From Aplysia californica (taxonomy: Eukaryota > Mollusca > Gastropoda > Aplysiida > Aplysiidae), in contig NW_004797795.1 of assembly GCF_000002075.1 (NCBI RefSeq), positions 175,478-239,477 of the forward strand: a DNA stretch of 64,000 bases, read 5' to 3'. Of the stretch, positions 44,901 through 58,661 are shown piece by piece (the stretch's first letter is position 1; each line of letters opens with the position of its first letter). The notes below the pieces were generated by a model. It was not told where the DNA came from. It saw nothing but the letters and a program-made list of their open reading frames with translations, and ran no database searches. Position numbers and translations under genes: made by a program.

Positions 44901-47900
44901 ATTCAGAAAGGAATTCACTTGCCAGAGTAATATTTTTTTTAAAATAATAACCTTTAAAACTGAAAGCTGTTTTATGAAATAATAGAATAGTTTGTGATTT
45001 GTAAAGTTAGAATTGGCATTTGTTTACAACACAAAAAAACATGTTTAATTGTTTCCCCAGCAGAACCCACGATTATTTTTAAGGAACGCAGTGCCTTGAC
45101 CCTAGGCTTATTTTTTTCTTAATTTTGATTGGTTAAACCATTCAAGAGTAAAATTTTCCATTACAGAACCAATAAATTAATACTGTAGTAACAAAAGGTG
45201 ACGCTATTTGCTCAAAAGATAAGGTTTTCTCCCAAATCGACAATAGTCGCCTCCCGCGCCCGAGAGCTGGCCCGCCTGTTGGCGATTTTAGTCGCCTCAC
45301 GCGCTCAACGGAGTGAGAGAGGGAGGCGAGTTTTGTCGCCTGGAGCCTTCAAATGATGCCCGAAACGAAAAAAACTGGTGAGAATAGTAGGCTGTCATTA
45401 TTCTCACGTAGAATAGTATGAAATTAGAATAATTTATCCTCACCTCCCGACTGACCAACAGTTTGTCCCATAAATTATAATTTGTTGCTTTGTAGTTGGG
45501 GGTTTTTTAAACGGAGTGTCTACGTACATGGTAACTGGGCACCTAGTCTCAGTATCTACGTACACTGTAACCGGTGTACGTGACACCAGAGAGTATTTAG
45601 TTATATAGTCTCTGCTGACACTGGGGGTTAGATCTAGATTTAATCCTCCAGCGTCTTTACAGCAATTTTCGTGCGGGATATTGTCTTTGCGTTTACAGTG
45701 TCTCAATTTCAAACATGGACAGTGTTCTTAATCTTACTGTTCTGAGCATCAACGATCTAGATCTAGATGTATGTAGATCTGAGTGATCTTCCATCGTGTC
45801 CAAGTACTAGATCTAGATCTACATCTAGGAAATCCGAAATGTTACTGAAAACACGTCATTCCATGCGGTACCTCAACGGAGTCTGTGGATATCCCAGGAA
45901 GTGATGACATCACATTACTAAAATTAGCAGCCTATCAGAAAGATGCGCCTTCTGTACATATATGTGTTTTTAACAGCATGTCCCTATCCTATACCCTAAC
46001 CCTAAACCCTAACTTGCCTAACCCTAACCCTAGCTCTTGTATAGATCTAGATCTAGATTCTAGTCTGCTCAGTGGACCTTGTGACAGCCTTGTCACAGTC
46101 ACAGTAAGTGCTGGTCCTCTGTGGAACTCTTCCCGATTTTTGTTTGGACACCTTGAGTTGAGTCTGAGAATGAAAAAAAATGACTCTAAGCAGGACTTCA
46201 ACGTGCATTTTATAAATCCTTCAGCATGGGGGGAGAGTGTAGCTCCTGACAGACCCAGCTGGAGAGCAGCAAGTCATATATGAGATTTTACTAATAGTAA
46301 TTATGATTAAGAAATGCTAAAACCAAGAGAGAAGTCTACAAGCTGCGCCTGCGCTCATGCACTTAAGTGAAAGTAGAGCTTTTGACTACTCAACTCATCA
46401 GCCACAGTAGAAGCCACAAGTCATCTTAACCTTCAATTATCTTTTTCGCTCTAAAAATAGGCAGGCGCTTTTTGCAACGCCACGTTCTGAATAGCTCCCG
46501 TGCTATTTGAAATGCTGTGTTCTGATTAGCTCCCGTGCTATTTGAATCACCACGTTCTGAATAGCTCCCATGCTGTTTGAAACGCCACAGTAGATCAACT
46601 AGAATCTAGTAGCCATCATTTCTACATAGTAATATTGTAGTTCTGCCTGAACTGTGGAAGCTTTCTCAGTTTCTTGATAAATCTCCTTGGATTTGACTCC
46701 CTTTTTTAAATGAGATTGTCTTATTCCGATCAATATTGGGTAGATCTAGATCAAACAATAATTGTTTCTGACATTGTTTGCACAAAAGTAGTCTTGTTCG
46801 TCTCTCATAATCATAATCATTTGAGTTCGAGCAAGTAAGTCAAAAGACGCTTGAATAACAACAACAAGGCGGTGCAACTCGGTAAGCACTAGATTCAGAA
46901 TCTATTTCCTGTCCGCAGTGTCGTCATACAATACCTAAAAATGTTATCTCTGCATGCACTTTATATTTTGCCTTCAACACATGACGTAGCCTGATCTAGG
47001 CTTCGGCGTTTTAATTAGCAGGGGATAGTGTCTCTACGTCCTCTAACGTTAGGCCTAGAGAGTACAAGCTGTCTACGTTCTCCAGTGTTCAGTGCTTACA
47101 TGCGTGTCATCGAATCCCGGTCCCGGAAGGGTTTTTTTTCTTCTCCTGAGCATAAAATTTAAAAAATAATTATTAGACTCACAGACCAAGGAAAGCCACA
47201 ATTGAACTTTAACCAGGCCTTAATTGGTAAAAGGGAAAGTATAGGCCTACTTTGTAGGTAAAAGCTCCTCTTGGGGACAAAACCAGAATGTGCATGCTTC
47301 ATCAGTACATAAAAAAACTACAAAGCAACAAGTTATAATTATATGGGGGAAAATTGTTGGTCAGTCGGGAAGAGGAGAAGAAAAAAGAAAAGAAAAAAAC
47401 TTTCAGGACCGGAAATCGTTCCCACACTCATGAAATAATGGTTTAACTTCAAAGGCAGACGCACTGTCCATTCAGCCATCGGAACTTCCAACAATGAAGG
47501 GGAGATTAAGCTTAATATTTAACTCACTGCATTTTATTTAGCACTGGCACTAATCGCAATGCGGCGTTTTATTTAGTAATGGCGCTAATCGCAATGCGGC
47601 GTTTTATTTAGTAATGGCGCTAATCGCAATGCGGCGTTTTATTTAGTAATGGCGCTAATCGCAATGCGGCGTTTTATTTAGTAATGGCGCTAATCGCAAT
47701 GCGGCGTTGCAAAAAGGAAATTCCCAAAAAATATCCTCTATGGATGTAGGCTGTTGGTCATCATCAGACATTGTTGGATGAGCTATTATATCTGACTTTG
47801 CTGAAAGAACACACACACACAAATACTATACTATAATACAACAGTCACAACTTATTGCATTTACTCAGTCTTACAATCAACAAGTTAGTTTGATGTAGTG

Positions 47901-50375
47901 TTACTTAAATCAAAATGGGTCTGCGGCTAGGCTTCCTCAGTCCCAGGCCATCCAGCCCGCATGATTGGCTCCGGATGACCATATCTTGATAAGCTCGCCT
48001 CGAGACCCATCGTTATCTTATCGAGGATCAATGTGAAAAGCAGCGATAGGCAAATGTTCTAATACTAATACGTATACAGGTGATGGACCATTTTTGTATT
48101 ATTTTCTGCGTGCCGATAGTGTAATAGTAATGTGTGTAGTGTGTAGCTGTCTAGTCTGTCTAATCTCCTAGCCTCTTCATTGTTACATTCAGTCCTCTTG
48201 GATGCACACGTTTTTTTCGTTTGGATGTATTTTCACTACACTCAATTTTAACTCATTCGCTACGTCTTATTTTCGGGAGGGCGAAATGAGATGATGATTA
48301 GTGCGCAGTTCACAGGTCTTGGGGGCCATAAATTCAAATACAATATATTATATACCAACATTTTCAGTATGGTTTGTAGAATACATCTGTATTGTTTATT
48401 TGAGTATATTTTAACTTTGGTTCCTGTAAGAGGCAATTATGCAACACAATTGTGATTGGCTGCGAATAAAATTTGAAAACAAAAAATTAATAATCTCAGA
48501 TGAAACTCAAAAAATATGTTTGCACCTAGTCAAATTATACATCAAAATAACCATAACTGTATATAGAACAGGAAAATATTGAAAAATGAGCAGTTATTTA
48601 CATACATTCCATAATATTTGTACGTTTGGATCATAACCTCCGATATTGAAAAAAAAAATTTTTTACAATAATTTGGAACAATGGATCCCAAACAGAAAAA
48701 AACACTCGTATCTTATATGGAATTATTCAGAATTGCATTTGGAATAAACCTATACATGTCTTGGCTGGTACTTTTTGAGTAAATTCACCAAAAAGTAGTG
48801 ATTTTGGGGAGGAAAAAAATATTTTGACTATTTAGATCTAGGCCTAGATCTAGCACTCAAAAATATTGATTTCTCAATTACAGTGCACTGGCAATTTGAG
48901 TCCAGTAGTATCAAAATTATAAAGAAGAGTCCTACATTTCTTTAGTGAGCAAAATAATGATACATTTTGTTGTGTAAAAGTACTAAGACTGGTGTCTGGG
49001 CTACAATTTGGGCTTCCCGATAAAACAATGTCGCATAAACTTCGAAATCGTGTTTCAAAACTGAATCAAAACTTTTGATTTTCGGTGGAAACGCTTGACC
49101 CGGAAGTCAACTTTATATTATGACCTTTATTTTAACATGGATATGTGGATTGGAATAGAAACCAAGCTAAAATTTAACGTCGGTTCTCGAGCCGCCGGGG
49201 GCGGCTTAGCGTACTGACGGCACTTTAGCCGCGCCGCCCCCCACGGCTCGGCATAGCGAATGAGTTAAGGATTAAATTTGTGCTTCTATTATGTGTCTTA
49301 GTGTTCAGGCCAGATTCTAGTTTTCTTTCATCTTGAATGTTACTGTTACTAGAATCTACTGTTACTGTGAAAAAGTTTTCAGCTGACGTCTCAGTTTCAG
49401 CGCAATGAACCGTGTGAGCAACATTTGAACATGGGAAGAAAGTGTAAGGAATGGGGTAGTAGAAGTGGTTATGCCAGCCAAAAGGAAGATGCAAAATAAC
49501 AATAATATAGATTTCCAAAAGATTCGGGAAAAAAGCACAGTGGATCAAAAGTGTTCCAAATAAATTAATCATAGAAGATGTCACGGATTATAATATGGGA
49601 GTTTGCTCTCTGCACTTCTAACCTGATGTACCTTTGACACGGGCTGGAAGATTTATAGTGCCCTTAGAGTCTCCAACAAAATTTCCAGAAGTACCACCAT
49701 CATATTGTGGCACACCAGCTCCAAAAAAAGAGAGCAACTACAACAAGTTCGGCTTCTTCTAGACCTGCTGATATTGATGATATGTTTAAAGAAAGAGATG
49801 TCTTCAAGTTCGATTCATTTTTATCAAACAATGGATATGACGCTGACAGCCATTGGCAATGTTGCAAAGAGTATAGATTATTATAATACATTTGTATTGC
49901 TCAGCAGAACTCGAGATGGCCCTGTTTTTTCATGTTCCATGTATTTTGCTTTTGTTCACCATACCCATGACCATGTGAAAGAGGTTTCATTTGAAGCTTC
50001 ACAAACTGAAGCACACCAGGCATCTTGGCTTCACTATCGCACTAGAGATGTTGTCACATGCTAGAGTCAGTTAGCCTAGATGAAATTTTGCACTTCGTGT
50101 GTAACCTTCCAGAGAGACATTGTTGGCCTACATTACTACTACTACTTGTTAAGTAGGGTTAGTTTTTTTAATGGAAACCACTGAAAAACTGTGCAGAAAC
50201 TGATTAGTGGCGATTTTGTGGGACTTTCCAGCGATATTCCATCTTGATTGTTATCGTAAGCTGATGCGGCTGGCAGATATCTTCATGAAAAGATTTGAGG
50301 AGCAAATGAAGGACAGGCGAAGAAAAAAATAGCAAAGTAACTTTTTTTTCAGAGGTCAGTTACATGCTTAATATA

Positions 50376-50415
<40 letters not shown>

Positions 50416-50428
50416 CTCTCTCCTCCTC

Positions 50429-50516
<88 letters not shown>

Positions 50517-53500
50517 TCAAACCTGTGTTAGAAGGCCACCCATTGTCAAGGAGAAAAGTGGCCGTATAAGACAGGTGGCAGCCCCATTATGTTGTCTTTG
50601 TTGGTGTTGTTGTTGTTGGCTTGTATTTCGTTTGTAATTTTTATTTTGTCGCTGATTTTGCACAAGGGTGACAATAAAACGAAATGCATCAGACAAGGAA
50701 GACTGAGTGCCATGTTAAAACAAACACATGGGTCGCCACCACTCGGAGAACGAGTGGCGCTTCTGTAACAAGTTCATGTTGACGTCCTTTGTTACTTTGT
50801 TACAGACTGGGTAAACAGTGACCACTCATCTCACGTACGATTTGTGTATGAGTTCTGGGCGGGGCTTATGGGTTATGAGGGATCACACGCTTACCTCACC
50901 AGCAGCTGAAAATTGGTAGCTATTGGTCAACAGTGGGAGGGGCCTACGCACACATGATCGGTTGGAGGGACTACCTAACAACAACGACAGGTGATTGAAT
51001 TATGACAGCTCGCCCACAACGCCAGGGGCCAATGCACAACTTATGACAAAACGTAATGGAGTCACTAAGGTGACCGTCTTAGACAGGTGTTATTGCTTAG
51101 TATGATAGGGGTTGTGTGTTAAATTATGGTGGCCGCGGCCGCATTGGACAGGTGCCCGTTTTACACAGTTAAATTATATAGAAAAAAAGCAAGGGGGGGA
51201 ATGGAAAGTGGCCGTCTTATAGAGGTGGCCGTCAGGGCAGGTTCGACTGTATGTCTGTGTGTGTGTGTGTGTGTCAGATTAATTTTCTTTCATATTTGTT
51301 GAAACATGTAGAATGAGAACGATGTTGCAAGTGAAGAACAAAAGTGATCCTACTAGTGTGCCACGGTCTTTTTTTTTTTTGGTGGTAAAATGCAAACGTA
51401 ATTCATTTTCATGTTTACGAATTGATACTCTGTCACTGGAAAGATCTTCTTTTGTTATAAGAGCCGATAAACTCTCACAAAAAAGCTGCAACAACAAAAA
51501 TGCATAGCATTTAAGTAAGGTTCGTTGTAGGTCAGTCTAGTGAATACAGTGCGATAATGCTCCATCACCCACACCAACGCACTAGTCTATCGCCGCTTTT
51601 CGCATTGACCCTCTGGGAACGTGGTAGGCCTCCAATGCCGAGGCCAGACGTGCGGGCTGGATGGCCTGGGACTGAGGAAGCCTAGGTCTGAGGGCAAATA
51701 ATATGGAGTGTCCCTTAACTCATTGACTGCCATGGGTTGAAATCCCAATGTAACTCGGACTCCCTGCATTTCAAGGGTGATTTGGAACTTTCGTTATCAG
51801 ATTAGCTATTCAAAGTAAACACTTATAATTGTCTATATCTATATTTATCATTTTTATGTTGTATTTTATTGAGGGGAAAACAAGTTTTTAATAGGTGTCA
51901 TACTTTTGTTTGTATGATTATTTGAAATATGAGCATAAATTTAACAGAAGAATAATTGGGTTGTAAGTTTTTTTTTAAGTCACTTCAGTGACCTTCTGGT
52001 ATGCCCTGTTCAATCGAGGGATGAACTTTTTTTTTTCATTTAGAGGCTATATATGATGTGTAAGTTGAGCCTAAAATCATGAAATTAACATGAGCCCAGA
52101 TCTTCTAAAAAATGCCCATTGTAACTCAGTTCACAATTTTGTTTAAAACCCCAAAAAGCTTTATTAGTCAAATGTGAGGCATCGTGGTGAAATCAAGTGC
52201 TCGCCAAAATAACTTAATCATAGAAAGTGGCATTTTTCTGAATGTTGGGCTTTTTTTTTTTATGTGTTTTTTTGTTTTAACACCTTCTGTGTTAATTTAG
52301 AAAAATATTTCTTTGTAGATTTTACCAAAAATGTTGATTAAAGGATAAAAAAAATGTAAATTTGTGGTTCCCAAGGACTCTCAAGCTATTGAAGTCCATT
52401 TTCTTGCTAATTTTCCGTTTGAATCCAGGTGACCCCAGTCTCCTTCAAACGCAAATATCTCAACTTTTATTCAAGATAGATGAGTGGGGGGTTTTTTCTT
52501 TAAAAGCAAGACAAATGAACAGACTTTCTGAGAGTACAAATAGCCCAAAAATTGACGAGTGCCTGATTTCACTGTGTTGTGACGCAAATGAAAAATAATA
52601 AATTACATTTTATTGATCCCCGTGGGGAAATTTGGGTTACAATGGTAAGCATACATAATAAACAGTTATACACCATTACAGAACAATTTCACATACATAC
52701 TATCGCTGGTCACCACTGTGCAGCATACTTTTTTTTTTAGCTACCGGCACAGTTGTCATGTCTTGTTCAAGGAATAAGGGATACAACTACAGAATTAAAA
52801 AGACATTTAAAATGGCATCCTTTTCTGCTACTGCCAAGACTGATCACGAATCAGGAAATTGTGTAACAACGATGATGAAGAAATCAAAGCTGACTGTTGT
52901 GCGGGTTTGGCTATTCTCATATGTCTAGGTCAACTGGCATAGCATTCATAAAGGCATTAAGTGAGTTATAAAAGCTTCTTGCTGAGTGGTGCTAAACTTT
53001 AAAAAATCATTTCCCAACCATTGCATAAATTTGCTAATCGGTTGTTGTTAAGAACTTGAAATACTAAAGAGGTTCACTGTTTCCAACTAAATTATGCAAA
53101 TACCCTGCATATTTACTGAATGATTCCATGGTTTCTACTTGTGACACCAGACAAGTTCTCTGACTATGGAATGTCTAGAAGATCTGAATCAGCAACACTA
53201 CCACTGTCACTATTCCTACCCTTTGGCTCCTGAGTCTGATTCAGCATCACTGACCTTCTATTGGGTCAGTGTCTCGATGGGACTCGGTCATTCTCGAAAT
53301 TAGGACCTTTTAAAACTTGAAACAAAAAAAGTACAGTAACTTTTTTTAATGTCTACAAAAAAATTGCACACACAATCAGTATTGGCTGGGCCTGAGGAAT
53401 CAAGGACTCCAATATTAGCTGTGCCAAAGGTAAGTGAAAGCTACAAATAGCCTACTTGTGTAAGGGTTAAGACAACTACTCCAACTACTCATGTGTAACT

Positions 53501-56500
53501 TTTTCTTTCTATTAAAAAGAATTACATTGGTAGTAATTTTGTCATGCTGCGTATTCATGTGGCAGGAGTGTACTGGTGAGGGAAGAGTGGAATGAGTGAT
53601 GTTTTTGTTTTCCTTTTTGTTTTGTAACTGTTGCCTTCCGTTCTCCACAGAAACAAGTTGAGGCAAGTGTGCTGAAGTGCTATAACACATTCAAGTCATC
53701 TCTCGATATTTACCCAGAGTAAGCCTTTAAATTTAGAATATTTCTTTTTATTTCCGTGTCTTTTAAAAACAGACTTAAGATATAGCAGTGGGGGCAATTG
53801 AATGTCTCAAATAATTGTACGGGACAGATTTGGTGCAGGTCAGTCAATTTAACTGATGTTTTCATTTCTTTCAGATTTAACCGTAAAGGAGTCCTCTTTT
53901 GTCTTTTGAATGAAAAACTAAAGGTTCTGTTTTCACTTTTACTACAGGATCATGGGGAGCAAGTTTTTAAGCTCTTATATAAGTCAAAAGTCACAAAATG
54001 TCCCTTAATTTTGTTGTTGTTTTAAGTTATGTAGTAGATGGACTTGCCTACTAATTTTAATAGATAGTTTAACAAATTTCTTTGTGAAATTCAGGACAAT
54101 GTATTATGTACATTTCCAGTGTCCCATTCCTTGAACGAGAAAGTCATGTGGAGTTTCTGCTGAAGGGCCTCAGGAACCTTTCTTCATCTTATGAGGTTTG
54201 GTTATTTGTATTTTGTGTTTCTTAAACTTACCTTGTGGAGTAGGGTAGTCTAGTAGTAAGGCTACCAGGCTCTTTATTGTGAGATTACAGATTGGGGGTT
54301 CTCGGCTCCCCTCAGTCTGACGTGGTGTCCTTGGGAAAGGCACTTTACATAAATTGTCCCATTTGGTTTGATCGTATCAAAGATAAATGTTAAATTTGGA
54401 GATCCCGGCTTCTTAGATAACCTAACAGTGTTGCAAGGGGGGATGATACAATCTCACACTATATTAGCTTACCTTAGTATAGACAGGTCCTGGGGAAACT
54501 TGGGTGTCACATGTCACCCAGTAAATCACTTCACTGCATGATCTTATATAAATATATATATGTGTCTCATGGTGATATAAAGAGCAGAGTCAAGTGAACA
54601 GGCATTGGCACTTTCACTGTAATTTATGTGTTTGAACAATTCTGATAAAATTGTTATTTGTTTTTAAAAATTATAAGTGAATACATTGCTAATGAAGCAT
54701 TTATTTTTATTTTTGAGCTAGTCATTATTTAATTTGTGCCCAGTTATCTTGGATTTTAAAATTAGTAAAACTGAAGTAATCACAAATGGGTCTCATTTCA
54801 TTTTCGTCAGTGCATTACGAAATGATGTAATGATTACGTTCTTATGTATTGAAAGGTCAAAGTGAATTTTCTCTTGATAGATTTGATTTTCTTGGTACTT
54901 CTGTCACTCTTTCTTTGTTACGTCTGTAGTATCATGGCTCTGCGTTTAGTCTTAATAGAAATTGTAAGGAATAGGGTAAATTATGTTGAAATGGGTAGAA
55001 ATAATACTATGCACTCTGTCATTTTCCCTCTTGCTGTGTCCCTCAGTGCCTTGATTCGAGCAGACCATGGCTGTGTTACTGGATACTCCACAGTCTCGAG
55101 TTGTTGGAGGTGCCCATTCCGGAAGAGAGAGCCTTGGAGTAAGTTTGAGCCACATTTCATGCAAGTTTTTAAATCGAAGTTGTTGGGCCATTTATGTACG
55201 ATCTACAGACATCTTGTTGAAAATTTTTTCAATGACAGCATTCAGCACTAGTGAAAGGAGTGTAGGAACTATATATCACTGGCTGGAGCTGTGAAACAAA
55301 GACATCTGGCAGTGGTCTATTTAGTTCATGTTCATTCTTATTCTCTGGTTTCCATGTCTTTTAGTCATAGGCTATGGCATTTGCCACGTCCTCTTCATGT
55401 TGTTTTTTTAGGAAATTGTGTAAGCGCAGAGATGCAGTTTTATGTAAGTCATATATTTATGACAAAAATTTACAGCTGCACTTTGATGTGTCGGAACGTC
55501 TAAGACTCATTTATGAGCTCAAGAAGTGTGAAGTTTCCTTTCTTAAAGGATAAAGACCAATTTTTCCGTCTTCAGAAGGCTTGCTCTATTACCTTGCTGG
55601 TTTTCCAGGATGTTTGTAACTTGCTTCTTTCTTTCTATTCCCAGAATTGCCAACTTTATTGGACGATGCCAAGACCCAAGGGGTGGTTTTGCAGGTAAAA
55701 TATCCGTGGCTTGTATTGTAATTATATGAGTGTCATTCTGAGTTGCACAGATGTCTTGGCACATTGTTTGTAAGAAAGTTGAAATAAATGCTAAGGAAAG
55801 GCTCATAGGCTACGCTGAAAACTATCCAAAGTTGCAAAAGAATGGGTGAATTTGCACTTTTATAATTTTGTTTACCGTAATCAATTAACAAATTGGAAAA
55901 AGAGCAAAATTAGTGTAGAAGGCCACAGAAAAACCAATATATAAGTCAAATATAGATAACAGACCTTTTTATGGTAAAACGTAAAAGACAGGAACTGAGT
56001 TAAAATTATGGAAATAAGCCAATTAATCTAGGTTCCAGACCTGCCACTCATCCCGATTTAATCGGGATATCCCAATTTTTTCCCCCAAATCTCAAGCATC
56101 CAGATTTTCCCGATTTCTATCGCCAGTATCCTGATTTTTTTGTGGTTGCATCTGTTGCGTCCGATTCTTAGAAAAAAATATAAAAAGTTCTGCAATCTCT
56201 TTTGCTTGGAAACACCGATAGGACTTTTTATCTGCAGGAACTTGGAACGCTATTTTCTAAAGCATCTATGCCGAATCTAGATCTAGTAGATGACTAAACG
56301 CACGTTATTTAAACTAAAATCGACCTAGTTTCAAACGCTAATTCGCATCACATGACATGACCTCGTACGTGTCGTGAGTAGCGCGTGTCGGGGACCGTCG
56401 GTTGTCAGGGTCAACAAAGTTAATTCACACCGGTCGCGTTGGTCAAGGTGTTTTTCGGGACTTAACCAGTGTGGACGGCCGGGGGGAGGGGGTGGGGGTA

Positions 56501-58599
56501 TTGTTTTGACACTTGGGCTTAAAGTGCGTGCCTTGATACAGGTACTAATTAAGGGCGGGAAAGGAATAAGGAAAAAAATGAACAACCTTGGCGCGATCTT
56601 TTTTTCGATGTGATGGAAGTCAAACTTCTTTGTTAAAACGTGGGCGTTTTGCGTGGATGATTAGAGTTACGTGTCAGCTATTTTCAAGACTACGAGTGTT
56701 TCAGCATCACTGCAACCTTCGCTCCCCCAGTCTATCCAACTTCGACTCGAGTACATATATGCTATCAAAGTTTTGCCTTGCATACTTGCCTCTTAAAAGG
56801 GGACCAGGACATTCCCCCCCTTCCCCAGTGCCCTTTATGATTGATTTGCCGTTGATCCCGATTTTTTTTTCACCAGATCCTTATTTTTTAACTCAGAAAT
56901 CCTGATTTTTAGATTTCATAGAGTGGCAGGTCTGAGGTTCTCAAATAATGCTTAGCAATGCTATAGCTCTTCAGTGGTGGTCTCAAGATGTTTTTTTGTC
57001 GCTGTTTTTTCGGGGGGGGGGGGAGGGGGGGTGTTTTACATCGCTCGCAACTGCATATGGTCATATGAGCACACGGGTCACATTAAACATTTTCAGTTGG
57101 GAGGGAGTCTTTGAGTAAGACATATTATCCCTACCTGCAGACAAGGTGTTCAACAGTAACAGCAACTTCATTTGTGTGGTGGTTTTGTATTGTGTGTTAT
57201 TATGTTGCAAGCTTTGAGTATATGAATACACAACTGACCAACATTTTTTCCCATAGTCAATTTAAAAAAAAAAAAATTTCCAGGGTCAATTTTAAAAAGT
57301 GTTTTTTTTTTTTATTATGTTAATTTTTTTTACAGCTTTTTCCTGTGTGCCTTCTGGTCTCCTCAAAACCCCAAATTAATGTTAGTACTGTGAATGTTTC
57401 AGGAGGACCTATGCAGTTCCCACACCTGGCACCAACATATGCAGCTGTAAATGCCCTGTGCATACTTGCTAACATCACAGAGAAAGTATTGGATGTAATA
57501 GACAGGTATCTAGTGTTTTTCTAATTTTTCGTCTCATAATGCTATTTTTATTTATAATAAAAAAGAAGGTTGCCCTTATGGAGGAACTTCTTGAGGGTCA
57601 GGAGAGGTTGATAAGTATTTGAACATCTGTGAGAGATAGATTTTTTTCCAAACTTTAACTTGACCTGAAAATGAGCAGCTGGCAAAAATGACAATGTTTT
57701 CTTTTTTTATTACCCAACAGAAAATAGTGATAACTTCCAAATTGTCACTGCAAGAACTAAACTCTGTTTTAATTTGTTCCCAAAATCTAATAATAATAAT
57801 GATAATAGATTGCATTTATATAGCGCTCTATCCCGTACATATATAACAAATATAACAGGTTATTCGCAGAAAATTGTCGCCCCCTGTTAGTTCCCTGATT
57901 TCCCAGTTATGGATACACTTCTCTCAAAGATTTTAAACTTTACAGTCCCAGTCGTGTATTTCTCTCACAAATTCTGGTCCCCACAGGCCTCTAGCGATTT
58001 TGAACCCACTCAGGTATTTTTACCATGATGTATCCAATTGTCCATGAAAGATATAATACTGCATGATGATGTTATTATCTAAAACTTCAAACAAAAACAA
58101 TGTCTAGAAATGTTTTAATGTCTGCAAAAAATTACAAACACAATGAGAATTGACTGGGCCTGAAAAGTCAAAGACCAGAGTACATCCTGGGTCGGAGGGA
58201 AATGAGGGATAAAGTTCTCTCAATGCTGTGCTGTATGGGTTAATGGTTTTACTGTGTCAGCGTGCATCTGTTCCACTCAGTCAAACATGAAGAATGATTT
58301 TTGACCCTACTGTTCTTTTAAACATCCTCTTTTCAGACAAAAGCTGTATGAATACCTCATGAGAATGAAAACAGAGGATGGAGCATTTAAGATGCACGAT
58401 GGAGGAGAAGTTGATATCAGGTAAAAATCTCCACCTTTTCAATCTTTTAAAAAAATTTGTAGCGCTCTGTACCATGTAATCTTTGTCTTGTTTGAGCTCT
58501 CTCTCTTTCTCTTTCTCTCTATCTCTTTATCTTTTAGTGTGTCTCTCTTTGTTTCTCTGCCCCTCTCTTTATTGCTCTGTATGTCTGTCTGTCTGTCCG

Positions 58600-58661
<62 letters not shown>

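Noticed and set aside
46868-46925. tRNA-like look around GCGGTGCAACTCGGTAAGC
   Set aside because: No B box at the right distance and no acceptor stem.
47526-47705. Regularly spaced repeats that could suggest a CRISPR array
   Set aside because: The 35-bp units are directly adjoining with no unique spacers, and the genome is eukaryotic.
53869-53887. Possible microexon of FNTB after TTCTTTCAG near 53876
   Set aside because: It would break the phase into the exon at 54120, while direct joining of exon 2 to 54120 keeps frame.
54862-55251. 129-codon plus-strand frame over FNTB exon 4
   Set aside because: It reads the wrong frame across the exon; the conserved [20 protein letters not shown] frame is another one.
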